This document shows positions 48,279-57,175 of a DNA stretch of 64,000 bases, in pieces. How positions within the stretch are numbered: position 1 is the stretch's first letter; every line of letters starts with the position of its first letter. A program made the translations under genes and the position numbers. Under the pieces are notes generated by a model. The model saw nothing but the letters and a program-made list of their open reading frames with translations. It was not told the DNA's origin and ran no database searches. Source of the stretch: UBA7703 sp963667195 (GTDB taxonomy: Bacteria > Bacillota > Clostridia > Christensenellales > CAG-138); assembly GCA_963667195.1 (NCBI GenBank), contig OY762962.1, positions 2,790,001 to 2,854,000 of the forward strand, read 5' to 3'.

Positions 48279-50885
48279 ATGCCTGTTTCGATGACGCCGA
48301 TGATGCGGCAATATCTGGAACTCAAAGAGAAATACAGCGATTGTCTGCTGTTTTTTCGCCTCGGCGACTTTTATGAAATGTTTTTTGAGGACGCAAAGAC
48401 CGCCGCAAAAGAGCTAGACCTCGTTCTGACGGGACGCGACTGCGGCTTAACCGAGCGCGCGCCAATGTGCGGAGTGCCGTATCACGCGGTGGACAACTAC
48501 GTCTCCAAGCTCATCGAAAAAGGATACAAGGTCGCAATCTGCGAACAGATGGAAGACCCGTCTCTCGCGAAGGGACTCGTGGAACGGGACGTGATCCGCA
48601 TCATCACGCCCGGTACGGTGATTGAAGATCGCATGCTGGAGGAAGGGCAGAACAGCTACATCGCCTCCATCGCAACCGGCGACAACGCGATTGGCCTTGC
48701 GTATGCGGATGTTTCGACGGGCGAGTTCTATTTGCTTCAGTTGAGCGGAAAACAACCTGCGGTTGCGTTGCTGGACGAGTTGGAGCGAATCCGCCCGCGC
48801 GAGATTATTGCGGAGCCGTCGCTGTTTTTGCAGCAACTGCTCTCGCGGCAAATCTCCGCCGCCTATTATCTGGAGCAATACGGTGCGAGTGCATTTTTGC
48901 CAGAAAACGCGAAGGATATCCTCAAACGCCACTTTCAGGTAGGCTCGCTTTCCGGCTTTGGCGTAGACGATTCTCCATATGCCGTCTCCGCCGCAGGCGC
49001 GCTGATGCGCTATCTCGACGAGACGCAGAAAAACGCGCTTTCGCATATTCGTGGCATGCGGTTGCTCAATCGCAGCCAGTACATGGTGCTGGACGCAACC
49101 ACGCGCAGAAATCTGGAGCTCACGCAGCCGCTTCGATTCGGCGGAAACAAGAAGAACACGCTGATCCATCTGCTCGACCACGCCAAGACCGGCATGGGCG
49201 GGCGTATGCTCAGAGATTGGGTCGATCGTCCGCTGCAATCGATTCAGGACATCGAGCGCAGGCTTGACGCGGTCGGCGCGCTGAAGGAAGACCTCACGCA
49301 ACGGAAACAGGTTCAGGAACTGCTGCACGGTATGTACGATATCGAGCGGCTATGCAGCAAGATCGTCTATGGCTCCGTTAACGCACGGGATTGCGTTGCG
49401 CTGATTCAAACCATTCAGCGGGTGCCGATCATCAAGGAAGCGCTGCGCGCAAGCGAGAGCGAGGCGCTTACTTCGATTTCGCGCGAGCTGGACGAGATGG
49501 ACGACGTGCTGAATCTGCTGCTTTCCGCGATCACCGAGGAACCGCCCGCGACGCTCAAGGACGGCGGATTCATTCGCGCGGGCTACAACGCAGAGGTGGA
49601 CGAGCTCCGCAACATCGCGGAGAATTCCCAATCATGGCTCGAGAATTTTGAGCAAACGCAGCGTGAAAGTACGAAGATCAAATCTCTTCGCGTGAACTAT
49701 AACCGCGTGTTCGGGTACTATATCGAGGTCACGAAGTCGTATCTTGCGCAGGTGCCGTATGAGTACGAACGCAAGCAAACGCTCGCCAATGCGGAGCGGT
49801 TCGTGACACCCGAGCTCAAGGAAATGGAGCAAAAGATCCTCGGCGCAAAGGATCGCCTTGTCGTACTGGAAAACGAGCTATTCGCGGGCATTCGGGAACT
49901 GCTTGTCGAATGCACAGGCCGCCTGCAAACAAACGGATCGCTCATCGCCGAGCTGGACTGCTATGGTTCACTTGCGGAAGTCGCAGCCAACAACAACTAT
50001 TGCCGCCCGAACTGGAACCAGCAGGGCAGGATTCAGATTGTCAACGGTCGCCATCCCGTCATCGAAAACGCGATGAATGAACCGTTCGTGCCAAACGACG
50101 TGCTCTTAAACCGCACGGATGACCGGCTTTTGATCATCACAGGCCCGAACATGGCCGGCAAGAGCACCTACATGCGCCAGACTGCGCTGATTGCGCTCAT
50201 GGCACACATCGGTGCGTTTGTTCCGGCAATGAAGGCTGATCTGTGCATCGTGGATCGGATCTTTACGCGCATCGGCGCAAGCGACGATCTCTCGTCCGGG
50301 CAAAGTACATTCATGGTGGAGATGAGCGAGGTCGCGAACATCCTCCACAACGCGAGCGAGAACAGTCTGCTGATTCTGGACGAAATCGGTCGCGGAACCA
50401 GCACGTTTGACGGGCTCAGCATCGCGTGGTCGGTGCTGGAATACATTGCGGACGCGAAGAAGTGCGGCGCAAAGGCGCTGTTCGCGACGCATTATCACGA
50501 GTTGACCGAATTGGAAGGCGAGCTTCCCGGCGTGAAAAACTTCCGCGTGACCGTCCGCGAAATCGGTGAAGACATCGTTTTTTTGCGCAAGATTGTGCGC
50601 GGCGGTGCGGATCAAAGCTTCGGCATTCAAGTGGCGCGGCTTGCAGGCCTGCCGGAGCTGGTGCTTGCCCGCGCGAAGGAGATATTAGAGAAGCTGGAGT
50701 CCGCAGATATCGCCGCAAAGCGAGAGCCCGCGAAGATCGAAACCAGCGTTCAACCGTCGCTCTTAGACGAGAGCGGGGAAGAGAGCGCGCTGCGCATCCT
50801 GCGCGAGATGGACGTCAACCACCTCACGCCGCTGGAAGCGCTCAACCAGCTCTTCGCGCTGCACGCGATGCTGAAGCACTCGTAA
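48279..50885 (+). CDS. mutS: DNA mismatch repair protein MutS
   Basis: An 868-residue mismatch recognition ATPase. The N-terminal mismatch-binding domain begins TPMMRQYLELKEKY and includes the wedge segment FRLGDFYEMFFEDA. Connector, lever and clamp domains follow, then the ATPase with Walker A GPNMAGKST, a signature DDLSSGQSTFMVEM and Walker B LILDEIGRGTSTFDG. Full length. MutL follows after 23 bases. Cytoplasmic. Confidence 0.97.
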   Translation: MPVSMTPMMRQYLELKEKYSDCLLFFRLGDFYEMFFEDAKTAAKELDLVLTGRDCGLTERAPMCGVPYHAVDNYVSKLIEKGYKVAICEQMEDPSLAKGLVERDVIRIITPGTVIEDRMLEEGQNSYIASIATGDNAIGLAYADVSTGEFYLLQLSGKQPAVALLDELERIRPREIIAEPSLFLQQLLSRQISAAYYLEQYGASAFLPENAKDILKRHFQVGSLSGFGVDDSPYAVSAAGALMRYLDETQKNALSHIRGMRLLNRSQYMVLDATTRRNLELTQPLRFGGNKKNTLIHLLDHAKTGMGGRMLRDWVDRPLQSIQDIERRLDAVGALKEDLTQRKQVQELLHGMYDIERLCSKIVYGSVNARDCVALIQTIQRVPIIKEALRASESEALTSISRELDEMDDVLNLLLSAITEEPPATLKDGGFIRAGYNAEVDELRNIAENSQSWLENFEQTQRESTKIKSLRVNYNRVFGYYIEVTKSYLAQVPYEYERKQTLANAERFVTPELKEMEQKILGAKDRLVVLENELFAGIRELLVECTGRLQTNGSLIAELDCYGSLAEVAANNNYCRPNWNQQGRIQIVNGRHPVIENAMNEPFVPNDVLLNRTDDRLLIITGPNMAGKSTYMRQTALIALMAHIGAFVPAMKADLCIVDRIFTRIGASDDLSSGQSTFMVEMSEVANILHNASENSLLILDEIGRGTSTFDGLSIAWSVLEYIADAKKCGAKALFATHYHELTELEGELPGVKNFRVTVREIGEDIVFLRKIVRGGADQSFGIQVARLAGLPELVLARAKEILEKLESADIAAKREPAKIETSVQPSLLDESGEESALRILREMDVNHLTPLEALNQLFALHAMLKHS

Positions 50886-50908
50886 CATCGACCGGAAACG
50901 GAGAAACT

Positions 50909-52720
50909 ATGCCAAAGGTACACGTTTTACCGCCAAGAATTGCAAACCAGATCGCTGCCGGCGAGGTCGTCGAGCGGCCTAGTTCGGTTGTCAAAGAACT
51001 GGTGGAAAACGCGATTGACGCGGACGCTACCGCGATTACGATCGAGATTGAAAACGGCGGGCTGGACTGCATCCGCATCATCGACAACGGCAGCGGAATC
51101 GCGGACGAAGACTGCGAAACCGCCTTTTTACGTCACGCAACCAGCAAGATTTCCTCCGCAAACGACCTGTTCGCGATTCGTTCGCTCGGCTTTCGCGGTG
51201 AGGCGCTGGCCTCTATCGCGGCTGTCGCGCGCGTGAACCTTCAAACGCAGACGGAGGAGGACGAGCTCGGCACCCGGATTCGCTACGAAGGCGGGGATTT
51301 GGTCGAGCATCGGCGCACCGCGGGAACGCGCGGCACCAGCATCGAGGTCACAAACCTGTTTTACAACGTGCCCGCGCGGCTCAAGTTCGTCAAAAGCGCG
51401 CGCGCCGAGAGCGCGGCAATAGGGGATTATATCGCGCGGCTGATTCTCTCCGTGCCGCAGATAGCCGTGCATTACGTCAATGGCGGGAAGACCGTTTATC
51501 GCTCCACCGGAAACGGCAGCGCGAAGGATGCGCTTCTGTGCGTCTATGGAATCGGCGTCGAGCGGCAGATTTGCCCCGTCACGTTTGACGATGGATACCT
51601 CAAGATCACCGGGTTTGTCGGCGTACCGGATCTGGCGCGCGCCAATCGATCCGGGCAGACGATTTTGCTCAACGGGCGCATCATTCGCTCCAACGCCTTA
51701 AGTAACGCGCTTTCCCGCTCGTTTGACACGCGCGTGCTCATCGGGCGTTTTCCGTTTGCGGTGCTGTATCTCAACATCGCTTATGCGGAGGTGGACGTTA
51801 ACGTGCATCCGGCGAAGCTCGAGGTGCGCTTTACCGACGAGCAGCGCGTCACGAGAAGCGTCGTCGTCGCCTGCTCCGAGGCGTTGATTCGCAGCTATGT
51901 TCCGACGATTGAGATTCAGCGGGAGGATCCGCCTGTCACGCAGTCGCAAACCTTTACGATTCCGGAGGAAGCGCGGCGAGTTGATCTGCGTACGCCGGTC
52001 TATGAGCCGAGCAGTTCTCTGCGCGAAAGCGGGTATTCGAGTTTGACTCCGCGCGTGCCGACCTATCGCATGCCGAGTCGTGAGCAGGAGGAGAGACCGG
52101 AACCAAGGCCTGTGCCCGTATTCGTCACAAAACCAGCGGCGCCGTTGTCCGAACCGTTTCATATCATTGGCAACGCGTTTGATACCTATTGGTATGTGCA
52201 GCAGGGTGAGGTCGTCTATTGCATCGACCAACACGCGGCGCACGAGCGCCTGCTCTATGACGCGCTGATGGCGAAGCAGGCGGCAATCGTCTCCCAAACG
52301 CTGTTTTTGCCGGAGGATGTGCGGCTGCTGCCGACGGAATCCGACGTGTTTTTTGAGAGTAAGACAGAGTTGGAGCAGTTTGGCTTCGTTTTTTCGGACG
52401 CAAGCGAAACGAGCGTAACGCTCATTGCCGTTCCGCAAGTCAACGGAAAAGCGCTCAAGGCTGAGTTTTTGCACGACGTGCTGGAGTTTGTCGCGGGCTT
52501 CGACGAAGCGCGACCCAACGACTGGTTCCGGGACGCAATCGCGCAATCCGCCTGCAAACACGCGGTAAAGGCGGGGGAGCGCCTCTCCCAGGAGGAGATT
52601 CGCCAGCTACTGGAGCGCATCGCATCGCAGGACACGCTGCTGACCTGCCCGCACGGTAGGCCGGTCGCAATTCGCTTCACAAAGACGGACATCGAGAAGA
52701 TGTTCAAGCGCGTGCTGTAA
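50909..52720 (+). CDS. mutL: DNA mismatch repair protein MutL
   Basis: A 603-residue GHKL ATPase and candidate nicking endonuclease. N-terminal motifs NQIAAGEVV, NAIDADAT, DNGSGI and FRGEALASI are complete. The linker (about 330-420) is poorly conserved. The C-terminal domain has the metal motif DQHAAHE followed four residues later by Asp where the endonuclease consensus has Glu; a conservative change. The gene ends two bases before the miaA ATG. Confidence 0.95.
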   Translation: MPKVHVLPPRIANQIAAGEVVERPSSVVKELVENAIDADATAITIEIENGGLDCIRIIDNGSGIADEDCETAFLRHATSKISSANDLFAIRSLGFRGEALASIAAVARVNLQTQTEEDELGTRIRYEGGDLVEHRRTAGTRGTSIEVTNLFYNVPARLKFVKSARAESAAIGDYIARLILSVPQIAVHYVNGGKTVYRSTGNGSAKDALLCVYGIGVERQICPVTFDDGYLKITGFVGVPDLARANRSGQTILLNGRIIRSNALSNALSRSFDTRVLIGRFPFAVLYLNIAYAEVDVNVHPAKLEVRFTDEQRVTRSVVVACSEALIRSYVPTIEIQREDPPVTQSQTFTIPEEARRVDLRTPVYEPSSSLRESGYSSLTPRVPTYRMPSREQEERPEPRPVPVFVTKPAAPLSEPFHIIGNAFDTYWYVQQGEVVYCIDQHAAHERLLYDALMAKQAAIVSQTLFLPEDVRLLPTESDVFFESKTELEQFGFVFSDASETSVTLIAVPQVNGKALKAEFLHDVLEFVAGFDEARPNDWFRDAIAQSACKHAVKAGERLSQEEIRQLLERIASQDTLLTCPHGRPVAIRFTKTDIEKMFKRVL

Positions 52721-52722
52721 AC

Positions 52723-53700
52723 ATGAAAGACGAACATTCACGCCGGCAAAGAGTCGTCTGCATCGTCGGCCCGACCGCCTGCCATAAAACAGAACTTTCC
52801 ATTGAGCTTGCAAAGCGAACGCGCGGGGAGATCGTCTCCGCGGATTCCGTGCAGGTGTATTTTCATTTGGATATCGGCTCCGCAAAGCCCACGATGGAGG
52901 AACGGCAGGGAATCCCGCACCACATGATCGACTGTTTGCCAATCGACACGGCGGATGTTTCGGTCTCCATGTTTCGCAGTATGGCGATGGACGCGATCGA
53001 GGGCATTGTTTCGCGCGGAAACACACCGATCGTCGTGGGCGGCAGCGGGCTCTACGTCAATGCGCTGACCTATCCGCTGGGATTCGCGGTGCCAAAGAAC
53101 GACGAGATTCGCGCGCGAGTCGCGGCGGAGTACGATCAAGACCCGCTGAAAACGTATGAGCGCCTCAAAGCATGCGATCCGGTATCGGCGCAAAAGCTGC
53201 ACCCGAACGACAAGAAGCGAATCGTCCGTGCTCTGGAGGTCTACGACTGCTCCGGGCAGCCGCTTTCCAGCTACGGCGCGGATTTTCTCAACAGTGCGGG
53301 CGAGTCGCCTGCGGTTGATCCGCTCATGATTGGGCTCACGATGGATCGGGAGCAGCTCTACCAGCGAATCAATCTTCGCGTAGATCGCATGATGGAGCAG
53401 GGGCTTCTTGCGGAGGCTAGAGCAATCTACAATGCTTCTAATGAGCGCAATCTTCCCGCGCTTCGCTCAATCGGGTACCAGCAGCTGTTTGCGTATTTTG
53501 ACGGCACATGCTCGCTGGAAGATGCGGTAGAGAAGATTAAGCAGGACACGCGGCGTTTCGCCAAGCGGCAGCTCACGTGGTTTCGCCGTGATGAGCGCAT
53601 CACTTGGTACGACGCCACGGATTGGGACAACACAAAGGATATTTTGATCGAGCGGCTCGCATTAGAGACGCTTGCGTGGATGAAAGGGACAGAATTATGA
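52723..53700 (+). CDS. miaA: tRNA dimethylallyltransferase
   Basis: A 325-residue enzyme that adds dimethylallyl to A37 of tRNA, making the substrate of MiaB. Family motifs SADSVQVYFHLDIGSAKPT, HHMID and the C-terminal RRFAKRQLTWFRRDE are present. The P-loop is unusual: it reads GPTACHKT where MiaA normally has GPTASGKT, so the glycine before the lysine is His. All other motifs are intact, so the gene looks functional, but the change is worth noting. It starts two bases after mutL and overlaps the next gene by four bases. Confidence 0.93.
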   Translation: MKDEHSRRQRVVCIVGPTACHKTELSIELAKRTRGEIVSADSVQVYFHLDIGSAKPTMEERQGIPHHMIDCLPIDTADVSVSMFRSMAMDAIEGIVSRGNTPIVVGGSGLYVNALTYPLGFAVPKNDEIRARVAAEYDQDPLKTYERLKACDPVSAQKLHPNDKKRIVRALEVYDCSGQPLSSYGADFLNSAGESPAVDPLMIGLTMDREQLYQRINLRVDRMMEQGLLAEARAIYNASNERNLPALRSIGYQQLFAYFDGTCSLEDAVEKIKQDTRRFAKRQLTWFRRDERITWYDATDWDNTKDILIERLALETLAWMKGTEL

Positions 53701-54950
53701 TCGAAACAAGCGATCGCGCGCGGGAACTGGTCTGGAGCGCGGAGCAATTTTGCGCAAACGAGTTTCGGCGAATCGATGCGATTGAGATGGCAAATCAGCA
53801 GCGCGTGCTGGAAGCCTTCTGGCAGGAACGTGTCAGCGCGCGGCACTTTACGCCCACGACGGGCTATGGCTACGACGATATCGGCAGGGACACGCTGGAT
53901 CGCGTGTTTGCTCATGCGCTGCTCGCGCAAAAAGCGCTCGTGCGTCCGCAGTTCGTCAACGGAACGCACGCGATTTTTACCGCGCTGGCGGGGCTTGTCG
54001 AGCCGGGGGATACGATCCTCTCCTTCACGGGGGAACCGTATGATACGCTGCTTGAGGCAATCGGCGTGCGCGGGGATGCGTATAACTCACTCAAGCGAAT
54101 GGGCGTGAAATTCGATTCTATCCCGCTCGTTGAAAAAGGCGCAATCGATCTGGAAACAATTCAGCGGAAGATGGCAGATCAGTCGATTCGCGTCATCTAC
54201 GCGCAGCGGTCGCGCGGGTACGCCTGGCGGGAAGCGCTCACAATGGCGCAGATGAAGGAAGCGTTTGACCTGATTCGCGTCTGGTTTCCGGAGGCGATCA
54301 TCCTCGTGGACAACTGCTATGGCGAATTCGTGGAGACGACGGAGCCGACGAGCCAGGGCGCGGATGTGATCGCGGGATCGCTGATCAAGAACCCCGGCGG
54401 CGGACTCGCGCCAACCGGCGGATACATCGCGGGCAGGGAAGACCTGATCGACCGCATTGCACAGCGCATGACGGTACCCGGCATGGGCGCGGAGGTCGGC
54501 TCCTACGCGGGCGATTACCGTTTGTTCTATCAGGGATTGTTCTTAGCTCCGCATGTAACCGCGCAGTGCGTCAAGGGCGCGGTGCTTTTCGCGCGTGTGT
54601 TTGAGCAGATGAACCTTCTCACCATGCCGCTGTATGATGCCAATCGCTCGGATATCATTCAGGCCGTGCAGTTTCCGGATGCGGATTCGCTCGTTGCGTT
54701 TTGCCGAAGTATACAAAAAGCGGCCCCGGTGGACAGCTTTGTGTCTCCGGAGCCGTGGGATATGCCTGGTTATGAGGATCAGGTCGTGATGGCGGCTGGC
54801 GCGTTTGTGCAGGGAGCTACCACCGAACTCAGCGCGGATGGGCCGATTCGTGCGCCGTATACCGCATATCTGCAGGGCGCGCTGACTTATGCGCACGCGC
54901 GGATTGCCTGTATGCTCGCTTGCGACGAGCTGATTCGTCAGGGACTGTAA
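53697..54950 (+). CDS. YnbB/aluminum-resistance-type PLP enzyme
   Basis: A 417-residue fold-type I PLP-dependent protein of the aluminum-resistance family, annotated in relatives as methionine gamma-lyase-like. The PLP-binding Lys is in GSLIKNPGGGLA, and the cofactor-site DNCYGEFVE precedes it. The start ATG overlaps the miaA stop (ATGA). In Bacillus ynbB also lies downstream of miaA, which supports the assignment. True substrate unknown. The stop is five bases from the convergent lexA stop. Confidence 0.87.
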   Translation: MIETSDRARELVWSAEQFCANEFRRIDAIEMANQQRVLEAFWQERVSARHFTPTTGYGYDDIGRDTLDRVFAHALLAQKALVRPQFVNGTHAIFTALAGLVEPGDTILSFTGEPYDTLLEAIGVRGDAYNSLKRMGVKFDSIPLVEKGAIDLETIQRKMADQSIRVIYAQRSRGYAWREALTMAQMKEAFDLIRVWFPEAIILVDNCYGEFVETTEPTSQGADVIAGSLIKNPGGGLAPTGGYIAGREDLIDRIAQRMTVPGMGAEVGSYAGDYRLFYQGLFLAPHVTAQCVKGAVLFARVFEQMNLLTMPLYDANRSDIIQAVQFPDADSLVAFCRSIQKAAPVDSFVSPEPWDMPGYEDQVVMAAGAFVQGATTELSADGPIRAPYTAYLQGALTYAHARIACMLACDELIRQGL

Positions 54951-54955
54951 AGCGA

Positions 54956-55582
54956 TTAGATCGAGCGAAGCAGGCCGATGACCTTGCCGGAGATTTCCAC
55001 CTCGTCGAAGGGGACATAGATCGGCTCAAATAGATCGTTTTCCGGCTGGAGACGCACACGATCCTTTTCGCGGAAAAAGCGCTTGACGGTCGCGCTCTCG
55101 CCTTGCACACGGGCAACGACGATATCGCCGTTGGTGCAACTGCAATTGTGGTTCACCACGAGGATGTCACCGTCGCGAATGCCTACGTCCCGCATGCTCT
55201 CGCCATCGACGCGAAGCATGTAGACTTCTTCCGGTTCCTTACCGTGCATGAGCACGTCCGGCAGGGGAAACGCATCCTCAATATTCTCTGCGGCGAGCAT
55301 CGGAAGACCTGCCGCAACGCGGCCGATCAACGGCACATTGTATTGCTTTTCTTCTCTATCGGGAAGCTGGTCGGTGTTGATGAACACCGCGCGCTGCTTG
55401 GCAGGATCGCGTGTAATCAAACCCCGTTTTTCGAGATTTCTCAGGTGCGTGTGTACCGTTGCGGTCGACTTGAGGCCAACTGCGGCGCAAATCTCCCGCA
55501 CCGAAGGGGGATAAGCGTGCTCCTCGGTAAACGAAATCATATAGTCGAGGATAACCTGTTGGGGATCGGCGAGTTTTTTCAT
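54956..55582 (-). CDS. lexA: LexA repressor
   Basis: SOS response repressor of 208 residues. The N-terminal winged helix recognises the operator (STATVHTHLRNLEKRG). Autocleavage is expected between Ala91 and Gly92; the Ser-Lys dyad is Ser129 (DGESM) and Lys167 (TVKRFF). Its promoter carries a near-perfect SOS box, so it represses itself. Confidence 0.96.
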   Translation of the reverse strand: MKKLADPQQVILDYMISFTEEHAYPPSVREICAAVGLKSTATVHTHLRNLEKRGLITRDPAKQRAVFINTDQLPDREEKQYNVPLIGRVAAGLPMLAAENIEDAFPLPDVLMHGKEPEEVYMLRVDGESMRDVGIRDGDILVVNHNCSCTNGDIVVARVQGESATVKRFFREKDRVRLQPENDLFEPIYVPFDEVEISGKVIGLLRSI

Positions 55583-55615
55583 AACGAACCGTAACCTCCG
55601 TTTGTGCTGAACTGC

Positions 55616-55644
55616 TTGACTTTATAGAGATTTTATCATACACT
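55616..55644 (+). promoter_or_regulatory. Promoter for the Cys-rich protein
   Basis: TTGACT (55616-55621) and TACACT (55639-55644) are 17 bases apart. The SOS box lies just after the predicted start of transcription. Confidence 0.5.
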
Positions 55645-55658
55645 GCAAAATATTGCAA
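55630..55658 (-). promoter_or_regulatory. lexA: lexA promoter
   Basis: On the minus strand TTGCAA (55653-55658) and TAAAAT (55630-55635) are 17 bases apart. The -35 overlaps the SOS box. Confidence 0.65.
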
Positions 55659-55669
55659 ACATATGTTCG
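55656..55669. promoter_or_regulatory. SOS (LexA) box
   Basis: CAAACATATGTTCG differs at one base from the Bacillus-type consensus CGAAC-N4-GTTCG. It sits between lexA and the divergent Cys-rich gene and probably controls both. Confidence 0.85.
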
Positions 55670-55688
55670 GGAGACTGGTGATTTTTTT

Positions 55689-56018
55689 ATGAAACGTTGT
55701 GTTTTACAAGCTGATAAGGTTTGCAACGACTGTGGCGCGTGTGACGACCGCTGCGAACTCGATCCAACCAAGATTTGCGACAATTGTTTCCGCTGCCTGG
55801 ATGAGGGAATTCCCGCATTTCAGCAGATTCCGATCTCCGGCGTCTATCTGGATGACGATTACAGCCCGGAGCGGAAGGAGTCTTCAACGGTCGATCTGGA
55901 GGATGGATTCGTGCCGGATCTCTACGAAGACTGGAAGGACGAGGAGATCGTTCACGCGAAAACGCTGCCTGTGACGTACTTTGGCGAGCGAGTCAGAAGA
56001 ACGCACCCGAAACGCTAG
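55689..56018 (+). CDS. Small Cys-rich, possible Fe-S protein, SOS-linked
   Basis: A 109-residue protein with eight cysteines in its first 36 residues (4, 12, 15, 18, 22, 30, 33, 36). Cys12, 15, 18 and 22 make a CxxCxxCxxxC pattern as in 4Fe-4S ferredoxins, and CxxCxxC follows at 30-36. The rest is acidic, without cysteine. The ATG at 55689 is preceded by GGTGA and a T-run, a weak site. It shares the SOS box with lexA and its stop overlaps the convergent recombinase stop by four bases. Function unknown; a damage-linked redox role is inferred. Confidence 0.75.
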   Translation: MKRCVLQADKVCNDCGACDDRCELDPTKICDNCFRCLDEGIPAFQQIPISGVYLDDDYSPERKESSTVDLEDGFVPDLYEDWKDEEIVHAKTLPVTYFGERVRRTHPKR

Positions 56019-57061
56019 TCGTCCCGCAGTTTGATCTTTTTTGCGGCGATGCGCTTATGCTCCTCGCTGGAAGCCGCGTAGTGCTTTCTCGTGGTGTTGA
56101 CGTCCTTGTGGCCAAGCACGTCCGCAACAAGATAGATATCCTCAGTCTCGTGATAGAGCATCGTGCCGTAAGAGCTTCTGAGCTTATGCGGCGTAATCTT
56201 CTTGAGAGGAGACGCGAGGGCCGCGTACTTTTTGACTAGCAGCTCGACAGAGCGCACATTGATGCGCTTCATCTGAAGAGACAGGAACAGCGCGCGTTCG
56301 TTTCCGGGCAGAGGCGAGAGCTTCTCGCGAACCGCGTAATAGTCCGCAAGCGCGCAGTGCACCTCGTCGCCAAAGTTGAGGATATCCTCGCTTCCGCCTT
56401 TGCGCGTGACCACAAACGCGTTGTTGTCAAAGTCGATATCATTTAGATCGATGCCGACCAGCTCGCTGATGCGGATGCCCGTGCCGAGAAAGAGCGTTAA
56501 AATCGCGACATCGCGCACTTTCGTCATCTCGTGATACTTCTTTTGACCCTCGGTCAAGCCTTCGCCGTTTTCCGCGAGATCGAGAAGGTCTGCAACCTCG
56601 TTAGGCTCCAGCCGGATAATGGCCTTTTCGTTGAGCTTCGGGATATCGACCAGGGCTGCGACATTCGTCGGCAGATACTCTTGTTTGTGCAAGAACTTGA
56701 AAAACGAGCGCAGGGACGAGAGCTTTCTAGCCTTTGCGCGTTCCTGATTGACCCATTCGCGGTCGCCTTTCTGATAGAACGACACTTCGTTTAAAAACAG
56801 TTCAATATGGTACGCTTGCACTTTTCCCAGATCGGCCGCGGTGAGGGAGGGGATGTCCTTTCCAAGGAAGAGGTCTTCCTGCTGAGCTGCGAATTGGAAG
56901 AAGCCCCTCAGGTCAATCGCGTACGCATAGCGCGTGAGCACGGAAGTTTGACTGTCGATCGCGCGAAAAAACGAACCGCAAAGCACCGGAAGTTCGGTGA
57001 GCAGCGCACGGATCTTGAGCGTATAATCCTTGTTGAGTGCGGTATGATAGGTGTTTGCCAT
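56015..57061 (-). CDS. XerS-like tyrosine recombinase
   Basis: A 348-residue site-specific recombinase with SAM-like N-terminal DNA-binding domain (about 30-130) and catalytic domain. Active-site residues are all visible: Arg197, Lys221, His292, Arg295, His318 and Tyr328. Length and organisation, including a lengthy N-terminus, fit single-recombinase XerS-type chromosome dimer resolvases more than phage integrases, but an integrase cannot be excluded. A perfect inverted repeat of 14-6-14 starts 50 bases upstream of its start codon. No phage or integrated element surrounds it. Confidence 0.9.
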   Translation of the reverse strand: MANTYHTALNKDYTLKIRALLTELPVLCGSFFRAIDSQTSVLTRYAYAIDLRGFFQFAAQQEDLFLGKDIPSLTAADLGKVQAYHIELFLNEVSFYQKGDREWVNQERAKARKLSSLRSFFKFLHKQEYLPTNVAALVDIPKLNEKAIIRLEPNEVADLLDLAENGEGLTEGQKKYHEMTKVRDVAILTLFLGTGIRISELVGIDLNDIDFDNNAFVVTRKGGSEDILNFGDEVHCALADYYAVREKLSPLPGNERALFLSLQMKRINVRSVELLVKKYAALASPLKKITPHKLRSSYGTMLYHETEDIYLVADVLGHKDVNTTRKHYAASSEEHKRIAAKKIKLRDD

Positions 57062-57100
57062 CGGTGATTCGCCTCAAAATAGCTAAAACTTGATACCAAT

Positions 57101-57129
57101 ATTCTATCGCAACTATTCGTTAAAGACAA
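57101..57129 (-). promoter_or_regulatory. Possible promoter of the recombinase gene
   Basis: On the minus strand TTGTCT (57124-57129) and TAGAAT (57101-57106) are 17 bases apart; the -35 lies in the centre of the inverted repeat. Confidence 0.45.
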
Positions 57130-57144
57130 GTTTAACGAATAGTT
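57111..57144. repeat. Perfect 14-6-14 inverted repeat, dif/lox-like core site
   Basis: Arms AACTATTCGTTAAA (57111-57124) and TTTAACGAATAGTT (57131-57144) are exact reverse complements around the asymmetric spacer GACAAG. The size and asymmetric spacer fit a tyrosine-recombinase core site. It has no T-run, so it is not a normal terminator; operator function is the main alternative. Confidence 0.6.
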
Positions 57145-57151
57145 AGAGGTA

Positions 57152-57175
57152 AAAACACGCAGATTTACGTGTTTT
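57152..57175 (-). terminator. Terminator overlapping the rnhA stop codon
   Basis: AAAACACG and CGTGTTTT arms flank an eight-base loop containing the rnhA stop codon; T residues follow on the minus strand. Confidence 0.75.

Noticed and set aside
56015..57061. Prophage integrase
   Set aside because: The recombinase is flanked by housekeeping genes and no phage genes, and its size and layout fit a Xer-type enzyme better; kept only as a minor alternative.
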